DNA of 64,000 nucleotides. It comes from Melastoma dodecandrum (Eukaryota; Streptophyta; Magnoliopsida; Myrtales; Melastomataceae). This document shows, piece after piece, positions 22,517 to 34,400 of the stretch; within the stretch, counting starts at the first letter, position 1; each line of letters opens with the position of its first letter. The position numbers and the translations under genes are program-made. The notes under the pieces are model-generated. The model was not told the origin of the DNA. It did no database searches and worked only from the letters and a program-made list of their open reading frames with translations. The stretch lies in contig JARUPY010000190.1 in the NCBI GenBank assembly GCA_029817715.1, forward strand, positions 3,534,001 to 3,598,000. The letters are read 5' to 3'.

Positions 22517-23658
22517 GAGTTTGTGATCGTATCGTATAAATCGTATTTTACGTTAAACCACGTTTTAAGCAATATTTCTTCTTTATAGTGTATGTTATAT
22601 TTTGAATTGTTATTGCTTCATTAGCTTATTTTTATTATAACCTAACGAGATTAGCAAACTAAGTACATTTGCATAATTAATAAAGTTAATTCTCCAAGTC
22701 TTATAAAAGGGCCCTAAAAAAAACAATTAAGCCAACTTAATATAGGGCTTAGAAAATAAAATGTCAAAAATATTTTAAACTTTAAAAGAGTTGGTCCACA
22801 AGTAATGTGAATAATAGTGGACGGCTCCAATACTAAATTCGGCCAAAGTTTTGAATTGTTAATAAAAGACCAAGAAAGAAAAATGATTGAACGTATCATT
22901 AAAACTCTATGTGTAAAGTCTTATTATAGTGATTTTAATATCACTAAATAGTTTGAGTCCTAAAAGGAGCAATCCGGAGAACTTGGGTTGGCTTAAATTC
23001 GGACAATAAGTGAATAAACGTAGTTTCAATATATATTACGTAAACGTGGCCTACGAGTAACCAAATATAAAATATGGCCGAAAGGTAACAAATCAATTGA
23101 ATTATAAAATGGGTTTAAATTACATAATAAACCCATTTGAAATTGTATATATTGGTGAGATAATTAATTAAAATCCCCTAAATATATTAAGTCAAGTTTT
23201 ATTTACCCTACATCAATAATAATGAAAATAGTCGACCTACTTCGTGAGTCGGTACAGCTCAGTTGTGGGCTCACGTTAGTATAGTTGTAGTTTTTCATAA
23301 TTTATTGATGAGACGACTTAACTCAGATTAATTGATTTGTTAGCTCAGCTAAGGTCAATTGATTTGAGGGGTGAAGAGTTTAAGAAAATATTAACCCAAG
23401 TTAAGAATACCGATGGTTACATGGATTTGTGACTGGTAAGTAGTGCTTACTTAATGACTATGGAGTGTAGGTACAGCTCAGCTGTTTGCATTCTATAGAA
23501 ATTGAGTATTCGGTCCCACTAGGAATTATTACCAACTAATTCTCGAGCCTAACGGAAGGGGCTTTTAGGTTTGAATAAAATAGTGGGAGTTTATATTAAA
23601 GTCCTTTATTAATTAATATTCCACAAATATTAAAACTCTACTTTAAATTATTTTGTAG
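22517..23658 (+). other. Untranslated leader of the copia element
   Basis: About 1.1 kb of AT-rich sequence without a credible ORF between primer site and gag. It contains a repeated short motif (GGTACAGCTCAG at about 23251 and 23470), possibly part of the packaging leader. Confidence 0.7.
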
Positions 23659-24445
23659 ATGGCAAACACAAACACCCTTTCACTGCGTAGCATTCTCGAG
23701 AAAGAGAACATCCTCATTGGTTCCAACTACCTGGATTTGTATAGAAAATTGAAAATTGTCCTAAAGCACGAGAGAAAAAATTTATGTGCTGGAGGCTGAA
23801 CCTACACCTGATGCTTCTGAGGATGATCAGTCTTACTATAGTCAATACTTGGAGGATGCGCTGGATGTTCAGTGCATCATGCTGTCTTCTATGTCTCCCG
23901 AGTTATTGAGGCAGCATGAAAACATGAGTGCTAGGGAGATTGATCAGCACTTACATGAGCTCTTCCAAGAAAGTGCAAGAGTTGAGAGGTATGAGACCTC
24001 TCGGGCACTATTTCGAACAATGCAGGTGGAAGGAAACCTAGTTGGGCCACATGTACTCAAGATGATAGGGTACATTGAGCGGCTCGAGAGCTTGGGTTCC
24101 AAGCTAGACCAGGACTTAGCTATTGACTTTGTTTTGTCCTCACTCCCACCATCATTTTCTCAGTTTGTGTTGAACTTCAACATGAACAGTATGGAAAAGA
24201 GTTTGACTGATCTAATGGCAATGCTGAAAACTGCTGAGAATGACATGAAGGTGAATCCTTCATCACGAGCAATGATGGTTAGAAAGACCTACAAGCGTCC
24301 TGGCACCGGGAAATTTAATCCCAAGGCTAAAGCAGTTAAGAGCGCTGGACCTCCAGCTCAAAAGAAGCTTAAGAAAGGGCAGCAGATACCCCAATCTGAT
24401 GAGAAGGAGGCTATATGCTTTCATTGTGACAAGAAAGACCATTAG
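23659..24445 (+). pseudogene. Copia gag, frameshifted and truncated
   Basis: It starts MANTNTLSLRSILEKENI at 23659, a typical gag start. An extra A in the poly-A tract near 23778 breaks the frame after about 40 codons; the matching frame resumes at about 23786 (EAEPTPDAS) and continues through the UBN2 gag domain. At 24443 a TAG replaces the Trp codon expected inside the zinc knuckle (CFHC...H...C), cutting gag from protease. Gag normally forms the particle shell. Confidence 0.85.
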
Positions 24446-27400
24446 AAGAAGAATTGCTTCCAACTTATGAAAAAGAATGCCAGTGGAGCGGATGCTACAG
24501 GTATCTTTATGATTGAATGCAATCTTTCTGTTTCTTCATCATGGGTCATAGACTCCGGAAGTAGTTCTCACATTTGTGCGAACTTGCAGGGTCTAAGTGA
24601 CTGCAGACGGCTGTCCAATGGCGAGATGGACCTACGAGTGGCGAATGGAGCTAGAGTTGCTGCATTAGCTGTAGGGACGTATGTAATAAAGTTGCCCAGT
24701 GGATTTGATCTAAATTTGGAGAACTGTTATTTCGTTCCTAGTTTTTCTAAGAACATCATTTCGGTGTCGAGTTTAGATGCCAAGGGATTTGTATTTGAAT
24801 TCAAGGACAAGTTGTGTTCCTTTTATTTGGATGGGATGTTCTATGGAAATGGTTTATTAAATAATGGTTTGTACGTTCTGAATTTGGATGAACCGATTTA
24901 CTGTATTGAAGGGAAGAAACAGAAAATGCGTGACTCAAACTTAACATATCTCTGGCATTGTAGACTTGGTCATGTAAACGAGAAACGCATCGCAAGGTTA
25001 CTAAGTAGCGGGTATTTGGACTCTTTTGAGTTAGAGCCCATAGATACATGTGAAGCGTGTTTACAAGGAAAAATGACCAAGAAAACTTTTTCCAAGATTG
25101 GAGAAAGAGAAAAGGAACTGCTAGAACTCATACATAGTGATGTGTGTGGGCCATTATCGGTTCAGGCCAGAGGAGCGTTTTCCTACTTCGTAACTTTCAC
25201 CGACGATTTAAGTAGATATGGATATGTCTACTTAATGAGGCAAAAGTCAGAAACTCTTGAAAAATTCAATGAGTTTAAGAATGAAGTAGAAAACCAACTT
25301 GACAAAAAAATTAAGATCCTTCGAAGTGATCGAAGGGGCGAATATCTTAGTCAAGAATTCATTGATTACCTCAAGGAGTGTGGCATAATTTCACAACTCA
25401 CCTCCTAGAACGCCAGAGTGGAATGGTGTTTCAGAAAGGAGAAATCGCATACTCATGGATATGGTTAGATCAATGATTAGTCATGCAAGTCTTCCATTAT
25501 CATTTTGGGGTTATGCCTTAAATACGGCAGCATACATGCTTAACCGAGTTCCAACCAAAGCTGTAGATAAGACACCGTATGAGTTATGGTTTGGAAAGAA
25601 GCCAAACTTGTCTTGTCTCAAAGTATGGGGTTGTGATGCTTATGTGAAGAACGATAGTTCTGATAAGCTTGCAGCAAGATCGATCAAGTGCATGTTTGTA
25701 GGTTATCCCAAAGAAGCAAAGGGATACTATTTTTATCTTCCAAGTGAGCACAAAGTTATTGTTGCTCGATATGCTACCTTCTTATAATTCTAAAAAGGGT
25801 AGTGGGAGTAAAATAAGTCTCGAAGAAATTTCATACTCTACAGACAGGTTGGAAGATGAACGGATGGATGTGGAAATTGTACCGCAAGTACAAGTGACTC
25901 CACAACCAGAATCTGTTCAAGAAACGCAAGATCTACGTAAGTCAACGAGAGCACATCGAGAACTCGAGAGATATGGGTGGATCGTAACACATCATAAGGA
26001 TATACTACTCGTCGAGAACGACAAACCTTTGACTTACGATGAAGCTGTTGCTTCAACAGATTCCGAGAAATGGTTAGAAGCCATGAATTCCGAACTGGAC
26101 TCCATGTATACCAACCAAGTTTGGGAGTTGGTAGATGCACCAATTGGGGTAAAACCTATTGGATGCAAATGGGTCTTCAAGAAGAAGATCGACATGGATG
26201 GGAATATTAGTACCTATAAAGCAAGGCTAGTGGCAAACGGTTTTAATCAGCGTCAAGGGATCGACTATGATGAAACATTTTCGCCAGTTGCAATGCTGAA
26301 GTCTATTCGGATCTTACTTGCTATTGCAGCTTACAAGGATTACGAGATCTGGCAAATGGACGTTAAAACTGCTTTCTTAAACGGAAGGCTAGAGGAGGAC
26401 GTGTACATGGTACAACCTCCTGGTTTTATAACATCCGAAAATACAGATAAAGTATGTAAGCTGAAGAGATCCATTTATGGATTAAAGCAAGCTTCTTGGA
26501 GCTGGAACATAAGATTTGATGAAGCAGTCAACGATTTTGACTTCATCAAGAATCCAGATGAGCCTTGCGTTTACAAGAAGGTTAGTGGGAGCAGTATTGT
26601 CTTCCTAGTGTTGTATGTTGACGATATACTTCTTATTGGCAATGACAAGTTCAGCCTAGAATCCACTAAAGACTGGCTAAAGAAGTGTTTTTCAATGAAA
26701 GATCTTGGGGAAGCGACTTATATCTTGGGTATTAGAATATACCGAGATAGACAAAGAAGATTGCTAGGATTAAGTCAAAGTACATATATTGACAAGGTAA
26801 TAAAGAGATTCAATATGCAAGATTCCAATAGAGGATTCTTACCTATGTCACATGGTATACAACTCTCCAAGACGATGTGTCCAGAGACACTAGAGGAGAG
26901 AAAGAGAATGGATAAGATACCATATGCTTCGGCTATTGGATCCATCATGTATGCTATGATATGTACAAGACCTGATGTCTCGTATGCTTTGAGCATGACA
27001 AGTAGATATCAGGGTGATCCTGGAGAGGGTCATTGGATAGCAGTCAAGACTATCCTCAAGTATCTAAGAAGAACAAAAGATATGTTTTTGGTCTATGGAG
27101 GAGATGAGGAATTGGTGGTTAGAGGATATACTGACACCAGTTTCCAGACAGATCGTGACGATCTGAAATCGCAGATGGGTTACGTATTTTGTCTAAATGG
27201 AGCAACTGTTTGCTGGAAAAGTTCAAAGCAAGAAACAATTGTAGATTCTACAACAGAATCTGAGTACATAGCAGCTTCAGAAGCGGCAAAAGAAGCTGTT
27301 TGGATCAAGAATTTTATGACAGAACTTGAAGTGGTTCCTAGTAGTCATAGTTCAGTTTTGTTATACTGTGACAACAATGCTGCCATAGCACAGGCAAAGG

Positions 27401-27603
27401 AACCAAGGTCTCACCATCGATCCAAGCATGTACTACGGAAATATCACATCCATAGAGAGATTGTTCAAAGGGGTGATGTGTTGGAAAGAAAAGTAGACAC
27501 TAGCGAGAATATCGCAGATCCACTCACTAAGGCCTTACCTCTCCAAAAACATGAGACCCATGTGAGGGCCCTAGGACTGAGAGTCCATAGTGTTTGGCAA
27601 TAG
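24446..27603 (+). pseudogene. Copia pol (protease, integrase, RT, RNase H), multiply broken
   Basis: After the gag stop the same frame continues to 25408: aspartic protease motif WVIDSGSSSHIC near 24545, GAG-pre-integrase (LWHCRLGH) and the start of the integrase core with HSDVCGPL. A one-base deletion just before 25406 breaks integrase (the same lesion as in the left unit). The next block is open 25455-25787, where an 11-bp deletion creates TAA. The last block, open to 27603, holds reverse transcriptase ([11 protein letters not shown]) and RNase H with TESEY. It differs from the left unit by Asp/Tyr and Ser/Leu changes near 26270-26285, where this copy keeps the expected DYDETFSPV form. Confidence 0.9.
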
Positions 27604-27617
27604 TGCAAGTGGGAGAT

Positions 27618-29371
27618 TGTTAGTGTGTGCACATATGTGCCAAGACACTTTGTAATATACATGAATAATTATTAATAAAGGCAATGATTTACTGTTTATT
27701 AATTACTTTTCTGCTAGTAATTAATTTACCGTAAAGTCCCATAGATTGATTATTTGTCAATCTAAAATTGTCCTTGATCGGATAGATGTTTAGAGGGGAC
27801 ATGAACATCTACATCAACGCCAAGTATAACTTAGGTCGAGTTAGACCAAGGGATGGATGTCCAAGTTATACTTGGGGGTGCCTAAGTTTAGGGTACACTG
27901 GACACGACCCGTTTATAGAGAATACCATATATTAAACGTCATTGGTCACTTCTCTTGTTGAACGAGTGTAAGTGATCTCCTGACTTGAGACCTTCATTTA
28001 TTCTATGCGTGTAGTTGTTCATTTTGATGCCGTTAAAAGCAGCCTTTAATCGGATTGTGAGTAATACGGTTATTGGATGTGCAACGAAGCATAGAGAGAA
28101 TAGTGTTGAGTCAATATAGGATTCATCGTTCTCTTGGAATAGAGAATTGACATTCTGGTATCTTGATTGAGATATTAGTGATTTTAATACACGGCTGTGG
28201 AGGAATGTTAATCATTCAAGTTAAAATCTATTATATCTCAGAAATCAAGTAAAACGATTAATTCAGTGATGACGCATGATGCACTGAATTAATCGGGATG
28301 ACGGTGAGATGAAGAGATTGAATTACACAGTAATCGGTTTAACAGTGGTTTTGGTTCATGACCAATATTCTATTACGTTGGATGGCTGAAAACTGTTGCT
28401 AGACGGTTACCTCAGTCTGTGTATGGATGTACACTGCCTTCGTATATAGAACCTAGAGGGTCGCACGCGAAAGAACGTTGACACGGACGTTAATCATTTA
28501 ATTCTAATGGAAATTGGAATTAAAAGTTATAAATTTCAGAATTAGAATTTGTTGGACTACAAATTTATTCTGAAATATTCGGAAGCGATAAATCCTAATG
28601 TTGGATTTATGTTGATCAAATATGTTTGAGTTGTAGACTATAATGATATAGTTATAATAGTTAATTGTTATATTATATCATTTTATTAATTTTTACAAGT
28701 CTACATGAGTTAAACATATTTTACTAATTGAAATAAATCATAACATAATTATAAGTGTCATCATTCTTGTTGGTGGACCACTATGGACCATTTGGTTTCA
28801 TCATTCTTGATGGTGGAGCATTATGTGTCATTTAGTGTCATCATTTTAGTTGGTGGAGCACTATGTGCCACTAAGTGTTATCATTTTAGTTGGTGGAGCA
28901 CTATGTGCCATTAAGTGTTATCATTTTAGTTGGTGGAGCACCATGTGCCACTAACTGTTATCATTTTAGTTGGTGGAGCACTATGTGCCACTTAGTGTCA
29001 TCATTTTTATATATATGTGTCCACATCTTCCTCACAATATAAAAGGGTGGTGGAAGTGTTAGATGGATGGTTGTTCTAGTTTCAAAACAAGCAAAAACAT
29101 AAGGCTTCCATGAATCAAGAACTCCAAGGGGCTAGCACCCAAGTGTGAGTTCGAAGTCGTTCGTGTTATGTGTGCGTGGATACCGCTAGAGGAGTCACGG
29201 TTGGGACTCTAGAAGACGGTCTCATCATCAACGTTAATTGTTTACGAATAACAAGGTACGTGTTTTGTTTAACGGTATTATTTGATTTATACGTATCACA
29301 TAGATCCGGGATATATGTTTGAGTTAGTTTTACCGTAGCGAGCTTCCGCTGCGCTCGATGGAAACCCAACA
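27618..29371 (+). repeat. 3' LTR of the copia array
   Basis: 1,754 bp, TGTTAGTGTGTGC to GGAAACCCAACA. It contains the 40-bp repeat array at about 28754-29006 and the TATA box near 29037. It ends 13 bp before the ATG of the SPH pseudogene. Confidence 0.93.
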
Positions 29372-29384
29372 GAAGCGTCGGTAA

Positions 29385-29633
29385 ATGGCGATTCTGAGCT
29401 TTTTGGTGCTTGCGACATCTACTGTCCATGTGAGCATGAAGAACAACCTTTGAGGCAGCAGGAAGATGTCCCTCCACTGCCAATAGAAGATCGATAATCT
29501 GGGCATCGTGGAGATTCCATACGGGGAACATTTTCGGGTGGGATTTCCAAATGAATTTCTGGAGGACCGCACTTTTCTATTGTTGAGTCTGGCTACCTGT
29601 TCGTCGTGCGCTACATGTGGCAATGCGCGTCAA
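29385..29633 (+). pseudogene. S1/SPH-family pseudogene
   Basis: An ATG opens MAILSFLVLATSTVHVSMKN, a short signal peptide followed by the HVSxxN start of the mature S1 fold, then TGA at the next region, LHCQ, TAG, NLGIVEIPYGEHFRVGF and FLEDRTF. These align with LHCHSNDDDLG, VEIPDEGEF and FMRTTPF of the gene at 17878. Two stops inside the first 40 codons make it a pseudogene. The LTR of the copia array ends 13 bp upstream, so any promoter of this copy has been separated from it. Confidence 0.8.
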
Positions 29634-32600
29634 TGTCAGCGGTTAAGGTCTTTAGGATTTGATTTGTTTTCTAATATTCTAGTAATAAGATTTGATTTAG
29701 AAAATCTCATAAAACATTTTAGGAGATATATTTAGATTCTCTTTTAGTTTTTGTGTTTTTAGCTATTTAAGGAACTCTTGTAAACATGAGTTTGGTAAGT
29801 TTGTTTTTGCCAACCAATAATTTTCTACAATTTTTATCCTCGAATCAAGTTTGATATGGTATCAGAACTCGCAATCTTGAGGGACTCTGAGTGAATACAC
29901 GCTTGAAAAATACCCTTTCCTTTCATACCCAAATTATCCATTTGATTTTGCCATCACGTCTTCCTCCGGTTTTTCTGTGCAACCTCCACGGCCGTTTGAT
30001 GGTGAAAACTATCAAATTTGGGTGGTTAAGATGAAGATTTTTTTGAAATCTCAGGATCTCTGGAGCACTATTGAGCGGGACGTTGAAGCTCAAGCTCTTC
30101 ATGAAAATCCCACATTAAATCAGTTGAGGCTACACAATGAGGAATCCACGAAGCCGTTCAAGGCCCTTGCTGCTATTCATGCCTCTGTTTCTGAAGAAGT
30201 ACTTGCAAGAATTCTTACTTGTGAGACGGGAAAGGAAGCATGGGATCGACTAAAGGAGATGTTCGAAGGTAGTGGCCGAAATCAGAGAATAAAAGTTTCA
30301 AATTTATGGAGAGAGTTTGATTTGCTCAGAATGAAGGACTCGGAGAGTATAAAAGAATATGTCGACAAGCTGCTGAGGGTTGTCAATCAGATCAGACTAT
30401 TGCAGGTTGAGTTGCCAGACAGCAGAATTGTTGAAAAAATTCCCGTGACTATTCCAGAGAGATTTGAGTCGAAGATTTCTGCATTGGAAGAATCACGCGA
30501 TCTCACTAAGTTGACAGTCGAGGAATTGGTCGATTCTCTTCAAGCACAAGAACAAAGGAGAGCAATAAGACAGGAGGAGCAACCTGAAGGCGCACTTTTA
30601 ATGAATGCAAAGGGGAAGGAGAAATATGCCCGTAGAAACGAGACGAGAAAAAGTGCCGTCGAGAAAAATTCAAGAACAAAAAGTTTAGCCGGAAACATTA
30701 AAAAGAGTTTCCTCCATGCTCTCATTGTAGTAAAACTTCTCATATGGAAGATTTGTGTTGGTTTAGACCCGGTTACAAGTGCAAGCATTGTAATGTTCCT
30801 GGTCATGGTGAACAATTCTGTAGGAAGAAGAAGGCTGTTTCTGAAGAGCAAGCAAAAGTCGCGGAGAATAAGTCGATGCAGGAAGATCAACTCTTTGCGG
30901 CAACTTTTTCTGCAGCAAGTTATGGAGCTAATGCATGGCTCATCGATAGCGGATGCACGCATCGTATGTCTCCCAATGAGAATTATTTATAGACTTGGAT
31001 AAGTCTTTCTCGACCAGCATTAAAATCGAGTTCGGGCAGCTACTAAAGGCACTTGGTAAGGGGTCGACTATTATTAAAATTATTCGGGTACTAACCGAAT
31101 TTCAGAAGTTCTTTTTGTACCAGAATTGTGCCAAAATCTTTTGAGTTTGGGACAGTTGTTGGAGCAAAAATATATTTTGCACTTCGAGGATTTGCATTGT
31201 TCGGTGACAGGCCATGATGGAAAGGAGTTTATGAAAGTGAAAATGCAGGATTTGTGTTTTTTCGATTAAATTTAAATAAGATTCTTTGGCCTTGTCAGCC
31301 AATGTAGATGAATCTCCGTTATGGCATAGAAGAATGGGGCATATAAGCCTTTCTACTTTGAAGAAGATGCATTCAGATGAGTTGATTATTGATCTTCCGG
31401 TTATTTATGCGTGCTCAAATGTTTGTGTCGTTTGTGAATACGGCAAACAATCCATATTTCCTTTTGAAGAAGCCAAGTCGAAATCGACGGAGAAACTTCA
31501 ATTGGTTCATTGAGATGTTTGTGGTCCAATGAGTGTACCTTCTTTAAATGGAAGTAGGTACTTTTTTATCTTCATCGACGATTTTACTCGTTTTTGTTGG
31601 ATTTTTTTTCTCAAGATAAAAAGTGAAGTTTTCGACGAGTTTGTCAAGTTTAAAGAGCTGGCCGAAAATCAATGTGGTTGTAAAATTAAAGCGTTGAGAT
31701 CGGACAACGGAGGTGAATATACTTCTGGAGATTTCAAAAAATTTTGTGCGCAAGCCGGGATCATTCAACTGTTCACGGTGCCTTATTCTCCGCAGCAAAA
31801 AGGGGTCGGTGAACGGAAGAACATATCTATATTGGATATGTCAAGGTGTTTGATGCTTGAAAAAGGATTACCGAAGGAGTTTTGGGCCGAAGCGGCGAAC
31901 ACGTCGGTTTATCAGCTAAAGTTGCTACCAACCAAAGCCTTGAAAAATTCTACTCCGTATGAAGCTTGGTTTGGAAAAATGTTCGGTGGATCATTTACTA
32001 GTTTTCGGAAGTATTTGTTATGCTCATATTCCGGAACAAAAAAGAGACAAACTTGACCGTCGAGCTGAAAAATCTATTTTTATCGAATATGGGTTGAATA
32101 CCAAGGGTTGCAGGATCTATAATCCAACTACTAAGAAATTTTCGGTAAGTAGAAGTTTATCGTTTGATGAGGACACGAAGTGGGATTGGTGTGTTGAAAA
32201 ACCAGCCACGAGTCTTGGTGAACATGGACAATCTTCTCTTGATGTGGTCGAATTTGACGACGAACCAATGAGGGGATTAAGAACCTTGCGAGATGTCTAT
32301 CAGAGATGTAATCTGACCATGCAAGATCCCGATTCTTATGAAGTTGCTTCTATGGATGTCAACTGGATGGCAGCCATGCAAGAAGAAATTGATTTGATTA
32401 ATAAAAATCATACTTGGGATCTTGTCGATAAACCATCCGATAGAAAGATAATCGGACGAAAGTGGGTTTATAGAACGAAGTTAAATACCGATGGTTCTGT
32501 TAATAAACTCAAAGCACGGCGGTTGTGAAGGGATATTCTCAAGAAGTCGGAGTTGATTTCTGTGAAACTTTCGCCCTGGTGGCTCGGCATGACACAATAA

Positions 32601-33590
32601 GGATGTTAATCACACTTGCAGCGAAGATGGGCTGGAAAATCTTTCATCTCGATGTTAAGTCGGCGTTTTTGAATGGTTATCTCGATGAGGAAATTTTTGT
32701 AGAGCAGCCCGATGGATTTTCCGTGGATGGATGCGAAGAGAAAGTTTGTTTGCTTCGTAAGACACTTTACGGTTTGAAACAAGCCCCTCATCCGTGGTAC
32801 AGCAGGATTGATTCCTGTCTCTTAGAGAAGGATTTTTTTAGAAGTGAGACGGAAGCAACACTTTACATAAAAAAGTCACTGGGTAAGGTGTTACTTATCA
32901 TGTCGTTATATGTGGATAATTTGCTTATCACAGGGGGAGATGAAACAGAAGTAAATCAATTCAAGCTCAACATAGCCGAAGAGTTTGAAATGTCAGATTT
33001 AGGGCTGATGCATTATTTTTTGGGGTTCGAGATACAACAAGAAGATCACGGTGTCTTTTTTAATCAAGAAAAGTATGCTACGGACTTGCTGAAAAAATTC
33101 AGAATGAATGAAGCTAAGTCCATACCGACTCCTCTCGTTGCTAATTTAAAGTTGGTGAAAGATGATGGAAGTGATGCGGCTGATGCGACATTCTTTAGAA
33201 GTATTATTGGAAGTTTGTTGTATTTATCAGCATCGCGCCCGGATCTAATGTTTGCAACCAGTTATTTGTCCAGATTTATGCAATCTCTGAGCCAAATCCA
33301 TCTTTGTGCAGCGAAAAGAGTGTTGAGGTATGTTAAAGGCACAGTTGATTTTGGTATTCGGTTTGTGAAGAATAAAAGTTCAAACCTCCAAGGTTTCTGC
33401 GATAGTGATTGGGCTGGAAATATTGAGAACTCGAAAAGCACGTCGGGTTTTACGTTCTCGTTTAGAAGTGGAGTATTTGCTTGGAATTCCAAAAAGCAAG
33501 AAGTTGTAGCGCAATCCTCCGCTGAGGCAGAATATGTTTCAGCTGCAGCGGCTGGACGGAAGCAGGTCTTGTGGAATCTCTTTTCTCCGA
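29634..33590 (+). mobile_element. Second copia element (different lineage), 3' truncated and dead
   Basis: A probable 5' LTR (TGTCAGCGGTTAAGG at 29634 to about 29856) is followed by a primer site with one change (TGGTATCAGAAC, 29857-29868), gag, zinc knuckle, protease, integrase, RT and most of RNase H. The polyprotein is unlike that of the array at 18454-29371. The 3' end of RNase H is replaced near 33580 and no 3' LTR was found. Multiple stops and frameshifts. The 5' LTR borders are uncertain. Confidence 0.8.
29960..30990 (+). pseudogene. Copia gag and protease of second element
   Basis: UBN2-type gag begins near PPRPFDGENYQIWVVKM at about 29980; the expected ATG is absent (ATC ACG in the right place near 29951), so the start codon seems lost. 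The gag frame is good to about 30690, where a shift moves the zinc knuckle (CKHCNVPGHGEQFC near 30780) and the protease motif WLIDSGCTHRMS (near 30940) into another frame. Confidence 0.75.
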
Positions 33591-33601
33591 TGCCTACTTA
33601 G
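31286..33601 (+). pseudogene. Copia integrase, RT and partial RNase H of second element
   Basis: Pre-integrase LWHRRMGHISL near 31320 with a CxxC motif; a TGA at 31512 falls where integrase should read HTDVCGP. The integrase core is then open ([28 protein letters not shown]). Further shifts occur near 32000 and 32526. Reverse transcriptase has DVKSAFLNGYLDEEIFVEQP, and the catalytic box reads YVDN instead of YVDD (near 32912), which should abolish polymerase activity. RNase H has SDWAGN and SSAEAEY before it is cut near 33580. Confidence 0.85.
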
Positions 33602-34400
33602 CTGCAGTTTGCTTCTCCGCCGCCAACTCTGGCCGCAACTCCAACAAATGGTCAGAAGGCAGCATACAAAACGGTTCTACCAGGTCGATCTTGCGCCAGC
33701 ATCTCTTTCTCCGACATCCCTTGTCGCCAGAAGATCCACAGCCTCAACGTCTGCGGGAACTCGTTACCGCCACAGTAGAAGATACAAACAGCGGCAGGGG
33801 ATTATCAATTCCTACAGACAATCAAACCGAGGATGGATATTCAAGAAACCGATTTCGGCCTGCTTAGGACTAGAAAAAAGAACACTCCTCCATATGACCG
33901 CTGGAAAACTATACCACTGTGGAGATAAACCCGCTAGAGGGACCTTCGGAGATAAACACGCTAGAGGGGCCTTCGCCGCACCACTTCCCGCCGAGGGGCC
34001 TTCGCTACACCACTACCCGCCGAGGGGGACTTCACTGCACCACCCTCCAAGGGTCTTCAAAAATAACTAGAATCTCTTTATAACCCAATGTGGCTTAAGA
34101 GAATAAGAGAGAGGAGAGAATTTTTTGTGTATGAGGGGTGTCTTCATGAGGGGGCGGGGACTCCCTTTATATAGGAGTTGAAGGACTCTTGGGTGTCTCA
34201 TCTCTTTCAGATGTGGGACAAAGAGTCATGGGCTTAAAGGCCATATTGGGTTGACATTTGGATTGGGCCGAAGTTTGAATAAGCCGATATATGGACTAAG
34301 CCCAGGTCATTTTATAATTGCGTTAGGCTTAATTGAGCTAGCATATGGGCCGAGCCACAATTTTAAAACCCAATAATAAATGGGTTGGGCTTGAACTTTT
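33590..34400 (+). mobile_element. Unassigned repeat with an LTR-like region in reverse orientation
   Basis: No recognised protein, although 33571-33867 is open and GC-richer than its surroundings. Around 33920-34050 a motif (CGCTAGAGGG-CCTTCG, GCCGAGGGG-CTTC) repeats three to four times. A TATA-like CTATATAAAGGG reads on the minus strand near 34170-34185, and 34070-34115 is the reverse complement of 7440-7495. These suggest a reverse-oriented LTR fragment joined to the broken copia element. Confidence 0.45.

Larger units (their letters stand above)
20750..29371 (+). mobile_element. Ty1/copia retrotransposon, full-length structure, defective
   Basis: LTR 20750-22503, primer site 22505-22516, leader, gag, protease, integrase, reverse transcriptase, RNase H in copia order, polypurine tract, then LTR 27618-29371. 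The two LTRs have the same length and differ at roughly 34 positions (about 2 percent) by eye count. Every reading-frame block carries at least one lesion, so it cannot be autonomous. The left LTR doubles as the 3' LTR of the truncated unit at 18454, making a tandem array. Confidence 0.93.

Noticed and set aside
18970..27000. Minus-strand frames of 73-101 codons within copia pol
   Set aside because: They are antisense shadows, identical in both array units because the DNA is identical.
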